DNA of 44,510 nucleotides from a virus: positions 1-44,510 of the IMG/VR virus record IMGVR_UViG_3300032893_000101; one strand, given 5' to 3'. Every line of letters starts with the position of its first letter. Position 1 is the first letter of the stretch. The position numbers were made by a program, and so were the translations under genes. Positions 16,246-25,483 of the stretch are shown here, in pieces. The notes beneath the pieces are model-generated. The model worked only from the letters and a program-made list of their open reading frames with translations, was not told the DNA's origin and made no database searches.

Positions 16246-19200
16246 CCCTGGATTTACAACCTGTGCTGGATCTGCAGCCGGCGGAAGACGCGCCGGGCGC
16301 CACGCCTAAACTCGACCTGCAGCCGGTCACCGCGCCGCAAATCACGGACCCCAACGCCCAACTGGCGCAAAGAGTGTCCACCCTGGGCCGCGGCGGTCCA
16401 ACCTTGTTTGGCGGTCATGACGCGCCGGATTTATCGCAGTTCATGGAGATGGCCACGACGCCGGCCATTGCCATCCCGCGCATTCCCCAGCAGAAAGGCA
16501 AGCTGGCCCAACTCAGCGCCGGCACGGTGAATGCCCTGATGGGCATCCCCGAATTCGTGGAAAGCCCGCTGGGCCTGCTCACACTGCCGCTGGGCGCCAG
16601 CGGCGCCGCCGGACGCACCGCACTCACCAAGGGCTTTGGCGCATGGATGGCCACCCAGGTGCCCGGCGCGTCCACGGAAGCCGGACGCCAGAGCGTGGAA
16701 GGCACGTTACAGCAGGCCACGGAGGCGGACGTGAACATGGGCGCCAGCGTGGTGCTGCCGGCACTGCCAGTGCTGACGAAAGAAAAAGGCACGCCAGCTC
16801 AAGCGACTGAAACCAAGCCGGAGACGGTTTCCGAATTTGGCGGCGAGGCGGAAGTTCCGCCAGCCCAGCCCAAGCCATTGGACTTGCAGCCGGTCTCCCG
16901 AGAACCCGGAACCGAGACGCCAGCCCCCAATCCGCCCCCACCATCCGTGCAGCCGGAGGTGGCAAAAGCCGTGCTGGAGGCAAAAGGTAACGGTATAGAT
17001 TTGCAGCCGGTGCCCGCAAAGGCGGAAATCAGCCTCAAGGCCGGTGAGGATTCGCCGTTCCCGGAAAGCGTGGATACGCTGAACCATCAGCTGGACCTGC
17101 TGCGCGCCGGCAAACGCCAGGCCGTGCTGTTCACGCCGGGCGAGGAAGTGCCCCAGTGGGCGCTCGACAGCGACCAATACGACACGCACACCACGCCGGC
17201 AGGGACGTTCCTGTATGACGCCGCCGAGTTGACCAAGGACCAGCTCGATGACGCCGTGAAGAACAACACCGTGGGCCGCGTGCTGGGTTACGGGATTGAT
17301 GCCAAGCCGGCCGCGGCGGACATCATCGGCGCCGTGACCGTGCGGGACGCGAAAGGTGTGGAGAAGCAAAGCGTGCTGACGGATGCGAAGAACCTGCCGG
17401 GCGTGCTCAAGGCCGCGCAGGCGATCGCCGGGGAAGGCGACTCCGTGCGTCTGGAGGATCCGCAGGAGACGATTGCCCGGCGCGTGCAGGCCGCCGCGCC
17501 CAAGCCCACGGCGCTGACCGAGCGCCAGCGGATGGCCGAGGAAGCCATTGACGCGATGAATGAACTGCGCCAGCAGAAACAAGAAAGCGAGAAACAAAAT
17601 GCCACTATCGAAGGGAATCAGCGGGGCGGCGTTCCGCCACAACGTGAAGACGGAAATGCGGGCGGGACGGCCGCAGAAACAGGCGCTGGCGATCGCCTAC
17701 AGCGTGAAACGCCGGAGCCAGCGACGGAAGAAGCGTTAGCCGGATTGCCCTTGGGCGAACGGCCGCCGGACATCCTGGACTGGATTGCGGACAATTACCG
17801 GCGCGGCGTGCGGCCCAGCAGCGCGGAGGATTACGGCGATTACGTGCGCGCGGCCACCGGCGCGAGCCGGGACCTGCTCAAGCTCACCAAGGGCGAGCGC
17901 GGCGACCGGGTGCTCAAGGAAATGCACGACCAGGGCCAGTGGCTGCGCATCGAAAATGAGGACCAGCTTTACCAGGCCATGAACGACGCCGCGCAGGCCC
18001 GCAAGGGCTGGGCGGAACAGGAGGCGGCCATCAAAGCCGCGCCGGATATTTTTGCGAAGCTCGATGGCCTCAAGCTGGAAACCAACGGCCAGCTCCATGC
18101 CTTTGGCCTGCTGCCGGAGGCGTGGAACACGCTGATTGATTTTGTGAAGCTGGGCGTGCGCGGCGGCATGGCCATCGCCGACGCGGTGCAGTTTGCCATC
18201 GGCAAATTCAAGGCACAGTTCCCGGACCAGCAATTTGACGAGGCCGGCGCCGCGGACCATTTGCGGCAGAACATCCGGACCAGCGCAACCGGGGACAAGC
18301 TGGTGCAGCAGCAGACCACACCGGACGAGGTGAAAGCCGCCGTGCGGCAATATGTGTTTGAACGCGCACCGCACCAAACCGCCGAGAACACGGCGAATGG
18401 ATTGCTGGCGCATTACGGCATTGAGACGGCACAGGATTTGTGGCGCGGAAGCTGGCCGGAACTGCCCGGCGACGTGCGCGCCAAGCTCATTGGCGCGGTT
18501 GCCCGGCAGTTGCGTCTCGAGGCCCAACACGCCCGGACCGCCGGCCGCACCGCCGAGGCCGCCGCATTGGCCCAGCGCGAGGGCGCCTGGTGGAATGAAG
18601 TGCTGCCCAGGAACACGGAGCTGGGCCAATACATCAGCGCGCTCAACGGCATCACGGACGCCAGCCCGGAGGGTTACGTGGCCAAGGTGAAGCAATCCCT
18701 GGACAGCGACGCACAGGAGACGCTGGACCGCCAGCGCAACGTGACCACGACCATGAAGGCCGCGCTCGATGCCGGCCGGGCCGAGGGCATCGAGGCCGTG
18801 CGGCAGGATCCTGAGGTGAACACCGCGGCGCGCAAGGCGGTGGACGAGCACATTTTGACACAGGCAGGCGACGGGGCGTCGCCGCTACATCAGGCCGTCG
18901 TGATGGAAATGGCGGGACCATGGAGCGAAAGCCCGGCCATCATGGCCGCCGTGCGCGAACAGGTGCGCAGCAAGGCGGACGAACTGCTGAACCGCTCGCC
19001 ACGGCCGGCCGGGTTCACTCCGGCACAACATCTGCGGCAGATCCTTGATGACCTGGCCCAGCGCGCCGCCGGAATCTTTGCCGGCCACATCCAGGGGAGC
19101 GAACCCGGCCTTTCCATCGTGGACAAGCTGCAGCAGCGGCTGGGCATTGACAAACCCACGGCGCAAAAGCTGGCCACGCAGTTGAGCAAGGAATGGGACC

Positions 19201-21881
19201 GGCGATTGGAAGAAGCCAAGAAAGCACTCAATCAAAGGCTGATAAACGCCCGCGCGAAATTCAAAATGCTGCAGAAGTTTGAAGACCACACGGCAGCGGA
19301 GAAACGCGCGCTGGCTGCAGCGTCCAAAACGGTTCGCGAAGCGGCCGTGCGAGCTGCGCAGGCGGAAAACGCCAGGCGTGTGGCTCAGGCATCAAAGCAA
19401 AGTGGTGAAGCGGAATCCGCCAGAGCGCAGGCAAAGGCCGCACAGGACGCTTTGGCTGCAGCTTCCAAGACAGTGCGCGAGGCGGCAGCCCGGGCCGCAG
19501 AAGCCGAAAACAAACAGCGCAGCCTGGAAGCGGAGATGAACACGTGGGCCTATGTCGACCGCGCGCTAGTCAAAGAGTTGCGCGCCCAACGCCAAAAGCT
19601 CGGTGATATCCTCCGCCAATCTGCCGCCGACCGGAACGACACCGGCAAGCACATTGCTGACAAAATTACTGATGGAACAAAATTCACCGGCCCAAAGGCC
19701 GACAAATTTAGAGCATTGCTCAAGTCTCGCTACGATGCTCTGGTGGCCGAGGCCCAACGCGTGAAGCTGGCCAGTTTGCAAAAGGCGGCCGTGGACGCCG
19801 CCAACAAGGCCAGCCAGCCCGCGCCAAGGATCCTCAAGCCCATGGAACGCGCCTTCCGCAAGCTGGTGGAGATTGACCGGCTGGCGCCGGTGGACGGCAA
19901 ACGGTTTTTCGAGGTGGTCAAGGACGCGCTCAAGCTGCCCCAGCTCACGGACGAGGACGCCGCTAAGTTGCGAGACGCCGTGCAGAAGGCCCAGGACATG
20001 CCGGACGGTTTTTTGCGCCAGCGCGCCATGGTGGACGTGATGAAGCTGGAAAGTAAAATCCGGGGCGACCAACGCTGGTGGAACAAGGGCATGGGCATGT
20101 TTTATGCCAACATGCTGAGCGGCCTGACGACCTACGCGAAAATCCCGTTTGAAAACCTGAACCTGTTCGTCGGCCACACGCTGCTGAATTATCTCACCCG
20201 GCCGGGCGAGCTGGTGCACCCGGCGGAATATGCCGCGGCCGTGGCCGGCGCGCTCAAGCGCGGCTACGCCAAAGGCGGATTGCAGGCCGCCGACACGTTG
20301 CGAACGGGCACGCTCACGGGCGTTTATGCCGTGCCCAAGCCGCCGGGACCAATGGAGCTGCAGCCGTTTGGCAAGCGCATGGAACCGTTGAATTTCTGGA
20401 AGTGGTTCACGCGCGCGATCGGCGTGGCGCACGAGGCCACTTTCAAACCGGCCTGGGAACTCAAGCAGACGATGCTGGCGCGGGAAGTGGCCCGCAACGA
20501 AGGCCTCGCCGGCAAACAATTGCAGCAGCGCGTGGCCGATTTGCTGGGGAACACGGACACCGTGTTTGCCAAGGCGCAGGCGCAGGCGTTGCAGGAACTG
20601 GCCGCGATCGGCAACAACAGCAGCCTGGACCTGGCCCGGCGCACGCGCGAGATCATCGAGCAGGGCCGCGAAGTGAACATGGAAGGCAGCACGGCCACCG
20701 CCCGGGATTACGCGCAGCGCGTGGCTTACCTGAACCCCAGCTACGGTTTTTGGGGCGCGATCGGCGACAACCTGGTTTCCGGCATTGAACGGCTGCGCAG
20801 CCAGTTTCCATTCCTCGGCGCCGGCGTTAAGTCGCAAATTCCATTTGTCAAAGTGGCCACCAACATTGTCAACGAAAAGCTGAACTGGACGCCGCTGGGC
20901 ATCCTGCGGGCCTGGCGCGGCAGCGGCAAGGGTGAGCTTTACGGCCGGCCGATCATGGACAGCAACGAAGTGCCTGAACTGTATGCCAAGGGCATCGCCG
21001 GCACGATCGCACTGGCCGGTTTGTGGGAATTGCGGGCACACGTCCACGGCGCCGGACCGGCCACGCCCCAGCAGCAGCGCCAGCTCATGGCCACCGGCTG
21101 GATCCCGCACAGCTTTGAGTGGAACGGCAAATTTTATTCCTACAACAACACGCCGCTGATGCTGCCGTTTGCCGTGATCGGGAACGCGGAGGATTTTTCG
21201 CGCTACGCGAAAGGCAACGACGACGAGGCAAGCACGCGCACCGCCTACGCGCTCAAGGGCGTGAGCGCGGACCTGCTGCAGCAGGGCTATCTGGACAGCG
21301 TGGGCAAGCTGCTGGAGGCCGTGGGCAATCGCAACGTGAGCGCCGGCGGCAGCCAGATGGAAAAGATTCTGGTGCGCACCGCCGGCACGGCCGTGATCCC
21401 CAACCTGCTGAACCAGGTGGACAAGGTGTTTGACCCTACCGTGCGCAGCCAGACCGGCCTGCAGGCGTTGCTGGCCAGCCAGGTGCCGTTTGTGCGTCGC
21501 GGCAATGACCCGGTGCTGAACGCGCTGGGCGAGCCGGTCACCAGCGCGCCGTTCCACTATTGGTTCAGCCAGGCCAGCCCGGACCCGCTCTGGCAGACGC
21601 TGGCCGCCCAGCACGTCACCGTGCCGGAACCCAGCCGGCAGTTGACCGTGGGCGACAAGCGGCTGGGCCCGGACTTCGTGCGCGCCATGACGCCGGACGA
21701 GCTTTACGAATTGACGGCCACCAGCGGCCCGATGATCCGGGCGGCGCTGGAGGCGCACCTGGGCGACGGCAGCACCTTCGATCTGGGCATGATGGAACCC
21801 GGCAAGGCCAAGGCCTACGTGGAAAAGGTGGCGGAACAGCAACGACAGACCGCCCTGCGCCAGATGAATCTGACCCCCTAA
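16242..21881 (+). CDS. Giant internal virion / ejection protein, 1879 aa
   Basis: The largest gene. The N-terminus carries repeated six-residue motifs: LDLQPV at 3, LDLQPA at 9, LDLQPV at 24 and about 211, IDLQPV at about 251, in Pro-rich linkers. A long coiled-coil region follows (about 980-1110) with a duplicated [11 protein letters not shown] segment (about 1023 and 1068). The last third ([91 protein letters not shown]) resembles the C-terminal region of phage polyvalent/core proteins (LPD38-like, from memory). It is the likely counterpart of T7 gp16. No transglycosylase or peptidase motif was recognised. Confidence 0.6.
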   Translation: MTLDLQPVLDLQPAEDAPGATPKLDLQPVTAPQITDPNAQLAQRVSTLGRGGPTLFGGHDAPDLSQFMEMATTPAIAIPRIPQQKGKLAQLSAGTVNALMGIPEFVESPLGLLTLPLGASGAAGRTALTKGFGAWMATQVPGASTEAGRQSVEGTLQQATEADVNMGASVVLPALPVLTKEKGTPAQATETKPETVSEFGGEAEVPPAQPKPLDLQPVSREPGTETPAPNPPPPSVQPEVAKAVLEAKGNGIDLQPVPAKAEISLKAGEDSPFPESVDTLNHQLDLLRAGKRQAVLFTPGEEVPQWALDSDQYDTHTTPAGTFLYDAAELTKDQLDDAVKNNTVGRVLGYGIDAKPAAADIIGAVTVRDAKGVEKQSVLTDAKNLPGVLKAAQAIAGEGDSVRLEDPQETIARRVQAAAPKPTALTERQRMAEEAIDAMNELRQQKQESEKQNATIEGNQRGGVPPQREDGNAGGTAAETGAGDRLQRETPEPATEEALAGLPLGERPPDILDWIADNYRRGVRPSSAEDYGDYVRAATGASRDLLKLTKGERGDRVLKEMHDQGQWLRIENEDQLYQAMNDAAQARKGWAEQEAAIKAAPDIFAKLDGLKLETNGQLHAFGLLPEAWNTLIDFVKLGVRGGMAIADAVQFAIGKFKAQFPDQQFDEAGAADHLRQNIRTSATGDKLVQQQTTPDEVKAAVRQYVFERAPHQTAENTANGLLAHYGIETAQDLWRGSWPELPGDVRAKLIGAVARQLRLEAQHARTAGRTAEAAALAQREGAWWNEVLPRNTELGQYISALNGITDASPEGYVAKVKQSLDSDAQETLDRQRNVTTTMKAALDAGRAEGIEAVRQDPEVNTAARKAVDEHILTQAGDGASPLHQAVVMEMAGPWSESPAIMAAVREQVRSKADELLNRSPRPAGFTPAQHLRQILDDLAQRAAGIFAGHIQGSEPGLSIVDKLQQRLGIDKPTAQKLATQLSKEWDRRLEEAKKALNQRLINARAKFKMLQKFEDHTAAEKRALAAASKTVREAAVRAAQAENARRVAQASKQSGEAESARAQAKAAQDALAAASKTVREAAARAAEAENKQRSLEAEMNTWAYVDRALVKELRAQRQKLGDILRQSAADRNDTGKHIADKITDGTKFTGPKADKFRALLKSRYDALVAEAQRVKLASLQKAAVDAANKASQPAPRILKPMERAFRKLVEIDRLAPVDGKRFFEVVKDALKLPQLTDEDAAKLRDAVQKAQDMPDGFLRQRAMVDVMKLESKIRGDQRWWNKGMGMFYANMLSGLTTYAKIPFENLNLFVGHTLLNYLTRPGELVHPAEYAAAVAGALKRGYAKGGLQAADTLRTGTLTGVYAVPKPPGPMELQPFGKRMEPLNFWKWFTRAIGVAHEATFKPAWELKQTMLAREVARNEGLAGKQLQQRVADLLGNTDTVFAKAQAQALQELAAIGNNSSLDLARRTREIIEQGREVNMEGSTATARDYAQRVAYLNPSYGFWGAIGDNLVSGIERLRSQFPFLGAGVKSQIPFVKVATNIVNEKLNWTPLGILRAWRGSGKGELYGRPIMDSNEVPELYAKGIAGTIALAGLWELRAHVHGAGPATPQQQRQLMATGWIPHSFEWNGKFYSYNNTPLMLPFAVIGNAEDFSRYAKGNDDEASTRTAYALKGVSADLLQQGYLDSVGKLLEAVGNRNVSAGGSQMEKILVRTAGTAVIPNLLNQVDKVFDPTVRSQTGLQALLASQVPFVRRGNDPVLNALGEPVTSAPFHYWFSQASPDPLWQTLAAQHVTVPEPSRQLTVGDKRLGPDFVRAMTPDELYELTATSGPMIRAALEAHLGDGSTFDLGMMEPGKAKAYVEKVAEQQRQTALRQMNLTP

Positions 21882-22177
21882 ACTCCGGGCGTTTGGAGTA
21901 GCACGGCAGGTATCAACGCCAACCGGCCCATTGATTTAAAATGGTTTACAACCATTCAGATTTTCTCCGTAGTCAGACGCTCTATCCAATTGAGCTATGG
22001 GTGCGGCAGGGATTGATTCTATTGCGGTTTACGCTGTTTGGAGTGGTTTTGCTGGCGTTTCTTAAGCATTCGGGCTGCCACTTTTTTGCACTTTTTGCTT
22101 CCCATTCTGTTCCATAGTGTGCAATAGTAGGCGCTGGCGCAGGTATCAGTTTTGGTATCAGCGCCGGAACCATTGCC
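21882..22177. other. attP: attP region: 5' half of tRNA-Arg(ACG) with flanking arm repeats
   Basis: On the minus strand, 22004 down to 21966 reads as 39 nt of a tRNA 5' half: acceptor GCACCCA, D-arm GCTCAATTGGATAGAGC, then anticodon stem and loop TCTGA CTACGGA (anticodon ACG). Homology to a tRNA stops there. Direct repeats GCAGGTATCA at 21906-21915 and 22139-22148, plus GGTATCAGCGCC at 22154-22165, flank it as probable integrase arm sites. The integrase starts 174 bp from the core. A TAGAAT box (minus strand, 22021-22016) lies 12-17 nt before the tRNA start and could drive the tRNA rebuilt after integration. No protein gene is seen in this stretch. Confidence 0.8.
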
Positions 22178-23476
22178 ATGAATGCCATCACTCCAAACAG
22201 ACTGGATCGCTCGCGCAAACGTAAATTGAGGTTGTTGAATGTCATCAAACGCGGCCGGATTTTTTATTTCAAGAAGCGCGCCGGCGCCACCTTGTTTTTT
22301 GAATCGCTCAGGACCGATGACGAGACGTTAGCCGTGGAGCGCGCAAAAGTCAAGGCGCAACAGCTGGTGGACGGCGAGCTGGCCCGGCTGCGCAAGGAAA
22401 AGAAGGCCGCATCGCTGGCGGATATTTTTGCCACGCATCAGCCGCCGGCCGGTCCGGACGGGCGCCGGCCCAAAATGCCGCGGTCGCTTTATTGCCAGTG
22501 CCAGGCGTTGCTGGGTGTCGTCAACATGGCAAAAGCGGAAAGCGGAAAGCGGAAAGCGGAAGAGATTTGCACGACGGAGCTGACGCCGAAGCTGGTGAGG
22601 GATTATCAGGACGCGATGCGCCGGCGGTATGAGCTGGAGTTGACGGACAAATTGGCGGCGCAGCAGCGTCGGCCAACCGCGGACGAGCTGGCGGATGCCC
22701 GGGACAAGGCGGACAGGTCGAGCAAATCGCTGTTCAAGCAGGCGAAGAATCTTTTTTGCAAGAAGCACGCGCGGGTGGAACGGTATCGGGAGCAGGGCTT
22801 GATCATCCCGGAGTGCGTGAAGGATTTTTGCGCGACCAAGGCGATCGGCTCGATGCGGAGCAAGGTGTATCTGCCGGCGGATGACGCGGCGCTGGAACGG
22901 ACGTTCACGGAAATCGAACAGGAGCCGCACGACGGGCCGGTTTACCGGCTGTTCTGGGCGGTGATTGCGATCGGCGGCCGGCGCGGCGAGGTGCTGGACA
23001 TGCGGGTGGAGGATTTTGCGGACCTGGACGGGCAGCTGTGGATCCGCGGCGGCCGGGGCAAGGACAAGCGGGAGATCCAGCTGCCGGTGATCAATTGCCC
23101 GGTGCATGCGTCGAGCAGCACGAAGCCGGTGGACGTGGTGCGGCGGTTGATTGCGGAGGCGAAGGCGGCGGGGCGCAGTTTTTTGTTCAACGGTTCAGAG
23201 CATTTCCGGCATGACGTGTTGAGCCGGCTGGTGAATGCCTGGCTGGCGGCGCGCGGCTGGCGGGATGAGAAGAAGTTGCACGCGTTGCGGGCATATGTGG
23301 GCAGTCTGCTTTACGCGAAGGATCCGCATCTGGCCAAGGATTATTTGCGGCACAAATCGCTGCTGACAACGGAGCAGTTTTACACGCATTTTTTCAAGCT
23401 GAAGGTGATTCCGAACATGCAGCTCGTGGCCCAACCGGCGACGAATGTAGTGCCGATGCTGAAGGCCGAAGGGTGA
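22178..23476 (+). CDS. int: Tyrosine recombinase (phage integrase)
   Basis: The 432-residue product has the catalytic set of the family: R268 in IGGRRGEVLDM, H368 and R371 in LHALRAY, H392 in LRHKSLL and nucleophile Y402 in TTEQFYTHFF. The N-terminal ~65 residues are basic (arm-binding-like), followed by a core-binding domain. A heptamer microrepeat (GCGGAAA, about 22531-22556) inserts AESGKRKAEE in frame near residue 120. It should catalyse attP x attB recombination at tRNA-Arg. Adjacent attP and a nearby Xis-like gene support this. It is not an IntI: the extra IntI-specific helix region is not recognisable. Confidence 0.92.
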   Translation: MNAITPNRLDRSRKRKLRLLNVIKRGRIFYFKKRAGATLFFESLRTDDETLAVERAKVKAQQLVDGELARLRKEKKAASLADIFATHQPPAGPDGRRPKMPRSLYCQCQALLGVVNMAKAESGKRKAEEICTTELTPKLVRDYQDAMRRRYELELTDKLAAQQRRPTADELADARDKADRSSKSLFKQAKNLFCKKHARVERYREQGLIIPECVKDFCATKAIGSMRSKVYLPADDAALERTFTEIEQEPHDGPVYRLFWAVIAIGGRRGEVLDMRVEDFADLDGQLWIRGGRGKDKREIQLPVINCPVHASSSTKPVDVVRRLIAEAKAAGRSFLFNGSEHFRHDVLSRLVNAWLAARGWRDEKKLHALRAYVGSLLYAKDPHLAKDYLRHKSLLTTEQFYTHFFKLKVIPNMQLVAQPATNVVPMLKAEG

Positions 23477-23512
23477 AGGCGGAAGTCCAGATGCTTGGAG
23501 TGCGCCGGCCAG

Positions 23513-23902
23513 TTATTTGACGGGTTGAAGATCAAGCGCAGGCGCGAAATTGTGCAGTTCAAACCAACCGGACACTATATTGGTGGTTCCCACACCTGCA
23601 CGGCCGTATTCCCAAGTTCGACCCGTAAGATGATCAATCTCAAACAATCCATCGTGCAGATTCCCAACAAGAGAATAACGCCCCGCTGAATTCAGGGTTT
23701 GCTGCAAATTGGTCCATTCATCCCACGCAATGTCAAGTTTGTCCTGCCGCGCAGAAGCGGAAATTTCCAAGGCCGATAAACGGGCGTCGAAGTTGGTTTG
23801 CCAGAAGTCGGGAATGGATGCTGATGATGACGCAGATTTGTGACAGCCGCAGACGAATAGCATTGCCGCAAAAAGGCACAAAAGACGCAAGGAGTTTTTC
23901 AC
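23513..23902 (-). CDS. Lipoprotein, probable lysogenic-conversion gene
   Basis: I start at GTG 23902, which gives MKNSLRLLCLFAAMLFVCGC, a normal lipoprotein signal with lipobox VCG-C. A TTG at 23938 overlapping the upstream stop is the alternative. The mature ~110 residues (HKSASSSASIPDFWQTNFDARLSALEISASARQDKLDIAWDEW...) begin with a helical segment and end with ALDLQPVK, repeating the LDLQPV motif of the 1879-aa core protein. It is convergent to the integrase, in the repressor transcription unit, so it is likely expressed from the prophage. Such genes often block superinfection; that role is inference. Confidence 0.65.
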   Translation of the reverse strand: MKNSLRLLCLFAAMLFVCGCHKSASSSASIPDFWQTNFDARLSALEISASARQDKLDIAWDEWTNLQQTLNSAGRYSLVGNLHDGLFEIDHLTGRTWEYGRAGVGTTNIVSGWFELHNFAPALDLQPVK

Positions 23903-23934
23903 GGCACAGGTCTGCACCAAGACACCGGGCCAAG

Positions 23935-24138
23935 TCAAGGATTTTTGGGAGGAGCAGGGGGAATTTCGCGCAAAATAAAATCGGGACGGTCCAGCAGATC
24001 GCGTCTGGCCAACTGAATCAAATACTGCGAACGGGTAAGACCCAACAGCCGGGCGCGCGTATCAATCTCTTCCAGTAACTCCTTGGTAAGACTGATACTT
24101 ACAGCAGTTTGATTAGGTCCGCGTCGGGGTCCACTCAT
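23935..24138 (-). CDS. Ribbon-helix-helix repressor candidate
   Basis: The 67-residue product has a CopG/Arc-type fold: strand TAVSISLTKELLEEI, helix DTRARLLGLTRSQYL, helix IQLARRDLL. Such proteins bind DNA as dimers through the paired strand. It is the first gene of the leftward unit (repressor, then lipoprotein) and is divergent from a second RHH gene. A good promoter lies just upstream with a transcript start about 5 nt before the ATG, and a conserved 9-mer overlaps that start. It is the best candidate for the lysogeny repressor, since no HTH-type CI gene is present. Confidence 0.75.
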   Translation of the reverse strand: MSGPRRGPNQTAVSISLTKELLEEIDTRARLLGLTRSQYLIQLARRDLLDRPDFILREIPPAPPKNP

Positions 24139-24142
24139 TGCT

Positions 24143-24179
24143 GTTTGGAGTTATAGCAAATCAACGTCTGGAGTGTCAA
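24143..24179 (-). promoter_or_regulatory. Leftward promoter with putative operators
   Basis: On the minus strand, TTGACA (24179-24174), an 18-nt spacer and TATAAC (24155-24150) form a near-consensus promoter. ACTCCAAAC (24151-24143) overlaps the -10 end and start point, and ACTCCAGAC (24175-24167) overlaps the -35 end. The predicted start is about 24143, leaving only ~5 nt before the ATG at 24138, so the mRNA would be almost leaderless. Confidence 0.7.
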
Positions 24180-24216
24180 ATTATTTCTTATCTTTTCTTC
24201 TTGCATCGTAGTAAGG

Positions 24217-24222
24217 TATAAT
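24217..24222 (+). promoter_or_regulatory. Rightward early promoter -10 box
   Basis: A perfect TATAAT lies 16 nt before the ATG at 24238, giving a leader of about 9 nt. The -35 region (TTTCTT or nearby) is weak, which suggests an activator or a strongly extended/AT-rich promoter. It faces the leftward promoter across a ~100-bp intergenic region. Confidence 0.6.
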
Positions 24223-24237
24223 ATACAGTGTGACGAA

Positions 24238-24417
24238 ATGAACGGCGAACAAGACAAGATTTCGGTGACGGTGACACTGCCGGAAGACCTCGTAAAAGAG
24301 GTGGATGCGCGTGCCGCCGAGTTGGACTTAAACCGTTCCCAATACTTTCGCCGACTGGTGCGCGCGGAGATCAAAAGCACCGCGAAAAAGCCAGAGGAAC
24401 AGGCGGTGGCGGCATGA
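24238..24417 (+). CDS. Ribbon-helix-helix regulator, 59 aa
   Basis: The 59-residue product (ISVTVTLPEDLVKEVDARAAELDLNRSQYFRRLVRAEI) is a clear RHH domain with a basic-acidic tail. It is the first gene of the rightward early operon, divergent to the other RHH gene. Known phage RHH pairs (for example Arc and Mnt in P22) act as opposing regulators; the layout here suggests the Cro-like partner of the leftward repressor. It overlaps the next gene by ATGA. Confidence 0.8.
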   Translation: MNGEQDKISVTVTLPEDLVKEVDARAAELDLNRSQYFRRLVRAEIKSTAKKPEEQAVAA

Positions 24418-24617
24418 CGTCACCGATTGCCAATCCGACGCGGACGAAGCGGAAGGCCCGGCTGCATATCGTGCTGGCACCGGATTGCGTGGCCGCGGCG
24501 CAGCGGCTCACCAAGGACGAACGCCGGAACATTTCCAATCTCATCGAGGTTTTGATCATCCGGGCAGATCGGGACAATCAACGCCGGCATAACCGCGGGA
24601 AAGGTGCCAAGCAATGA
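24414..24617 (+). CDS. Third RHH-like small protein
   Basis: The 67-residue product has a strand-helix-helix pattern (KARLHIVLAPDCVAAAQRLTKDERRNISNLIEVLIIRA) with basic termini. Its ATG overlaps the previous stop and its own stop overlaps the next ATG. Weaker as an RHH than its two neighbours, but the hydrophobic spacing fits. Probably a DNA-binding accessory regulator of the early operon. Confidence 0.6.
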   Translation: MTSPIANPTRTKRKARLHIVLAPDCVAAAQRLTKDERRNISNLIEVLIIRADRDNQRRHNRGKGAKQ

Positions 24618-24829
24618 ACGTGCCTTGCGACATCCAGCCGACGACGGAACGGCACATTGTGCGTTATGGCGGCTATGCGGTCCGGTTTGTGCACAGCGCC
24701 TGCGGGCTGGTTTATGAGCTGGTGGCGGATAAGGACGCCACGACGTTCACCAGCGAGGCCGCGGCCAACCAGGCGATCGGCAAATGGCACATCGCCGGCC
24801 GCGCTTACACGGAAAGGATTTCACAATGA
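24614..24829 (+). CDS. Early-operon small protein
   Basis: The product is 71 residues (ERHIVRYGGYAVRFVHSACGLVYELVADKDATTFTSEAAANQAIGKWHIAGRAYTERI), beta then helical, with ATGA overlaps at both ends and AAAGGTG 10 nt before the start. The layout is a small alpha/beta protein of a kind common in phage early regions. No family recognised. Confidence 0.6.
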   Translation: MNVPCDIQPTTERHIVRYGGYAVRFVHSACGLVYELVADKDATTFTSEAAANQAIGKWHIAGRAYTERISQ

Positions 24830-24957
24830 GTGCGAACCGCACCTGTCCTTCATTGATCAGCCGGTTGCAACGGATTTTCCGGCGGGAACGAAATCATCGC
24901 GGGCACCGGCTGGGCCGGTTGCTGGCGATCAGCAATGCGGTGAGACGACCGATTTGA
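24826..24957 (+). CDS. Basic micro-protein, 43 aa
   Basis: The ATG at 24826 overlaps the previous stop with AAAGGA 8 nt upstream. The 43-residue product is very basic (SRLQRIFRRERNHRGHRLGRLLAISNAVRRP), consistent with nucleic-acid binding. It ends in a TTGA overlap with the next frame. Support is the RBS and the overlap chain; function unknown. Confidence 0.5.
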   Translation: MSANRTCPSLISRLQRIFRRERNHRGHRLGRLLAISNAVRRPI

Positions 24958-25106
24958 GCGGGCTGCTGGCTGCCGTTATCGGCGGCCTAGCGTTCTTTGT
25001 ATCCAAACTGACTTACACGGGGCAAACAAGCCCCATGTTGTCCATAGACAAAAAGTTGCCGGCGGTGATTGCAAATTCAGCCGCCGGCAGCCAGCAGCCC
25101 GCATGA
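24954..25106 (+). CDS. Small membrane protein, 50 aa, TTG start
   Basis: A TTG at 24954 overlaps the previous stop (TTGA). The 50-residue product has one membrane helix at its very start (SGLLAAVIGGLAFFVSKL) and a polar tail ending QQPA. A single N-terminal helix in an early operon suggests a membrane-bound phage effector, such as a superinfection or cell-division target. The longer frame from 24657 is a shadow of the upstream genes. Confidence 0.45.
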   Translation: MSGLLAAVIGGLAFFVSKLTYTGQTSPMLSIDKKLPAVIANSAAGSQQPA

Positions 25107-25110
25107 ATTT

Positions 25111-25311
25111 ATGAAACATGCAGTGCACATCAGGCCGAGTTTCAAAGAGTGCGCGCAAAACGGTTATTATTTTTGCCGCGATTGCCAGCGCGTCGTGGAG
25201 CGCCGGGAGCATGATTACATGCCGGCCACATGCGCGGAATGCGGCTCGACGAAGTTGAATTATTATCCGCCGGTTATTGCAACCGATGCCAACATTTTTG
25301 CCAACAACTGA
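25111..25311 (+). CDS. Zinc-ribbon protein, 66 aa
   Basis: The product (MKHAVHIRPSFKECAQNGYYFCRDCQRVVERREHDYMPATCAECGSTKLNYYPP...) has two CxxC knuckles, CRDC and CAEC, spaced 18 residues apart, as in small zinc-ribbon folds. Start chosen at ATG 25111 because it follows the preceding stop by 4 nt. It overlaps the start of the next gene by 26 nt. Likely a nucleic-acid-binding accessory protein. Confidence 0.6.
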   Translation: MKHAVHIRPSFKECAQNGYYFCRDCQRVVERREHDYMPATCAECGSTKLNYYPPVIATDANIFANN

Positions 25312-25483
25312 GCGCCAGTGGAAGCTGGCCGAGATCGCCGCGCACCAGGGCACGTCCATTTGCACGGTGCGGCGCTGGACTAAACGGCGCGTGAACCGGC
25401 TCAAAACGAAGAAATTCGGGCATCGCACGGTGCGCGTGCCGGACAGTTTTTACGCAAGTTTTTTGAAGTCGCAGGAAGTATGA
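25286..25483 (+). CDS. Excisionase-like HTH protein
   Basis: The 65-residue product (WKLAEIAAHQGTSICTVRRWTKRRVNRLKTKKFGHRTVRVPDSFYASFL) matches the HTH_17/MerR-like winged-helix layout used by excisionases: helix-turn-helix with a VRRW recognition helix, then a wing ending in a strand (HRTVRV). ATG 25286 preferred, TTG 25277 possible. Its place downstream of the switch and its size fit an Xis that directs the integrase to excise. It overlaps the next gene by ATGA. Confidence 0.65.
   Translation: MPTFLPTTERQWKLAEIAAHQGTSICTVRRWTKRRVNRLKTKKFGHRTVRVPDSFYASFLKSQEV

Noticed and set aside
19566-21842. 758-codon minus-strand ORF opposite the giant core protein
   Set aside because: Shadow of the 1879-aa gene; low-complexity Arg/His/Ala composition and no start signal.
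21883-21899. ACTCC/GGAGT hairpin as a terminator after the core gene
   Set aside because: The stem is only 5 bp with no T-run; the right arm is better explained as one copy of the ACTCCAAAC motif.
21966-22004. Complete tRNA-Arg gene
   Set aside because: Identity ends in the anticodon loop; no 3' half, TpsiC arm or acceptor 3' strand follows, so it is an attachment-site fragment.
22178-23476. Integrase as an integron integrase serving the attC array
   Set aside because: It is adjacent to a tRNA-type attP with arm sites and lacks the recognisable IntI-specific segment; attC sites are 15 kb away.
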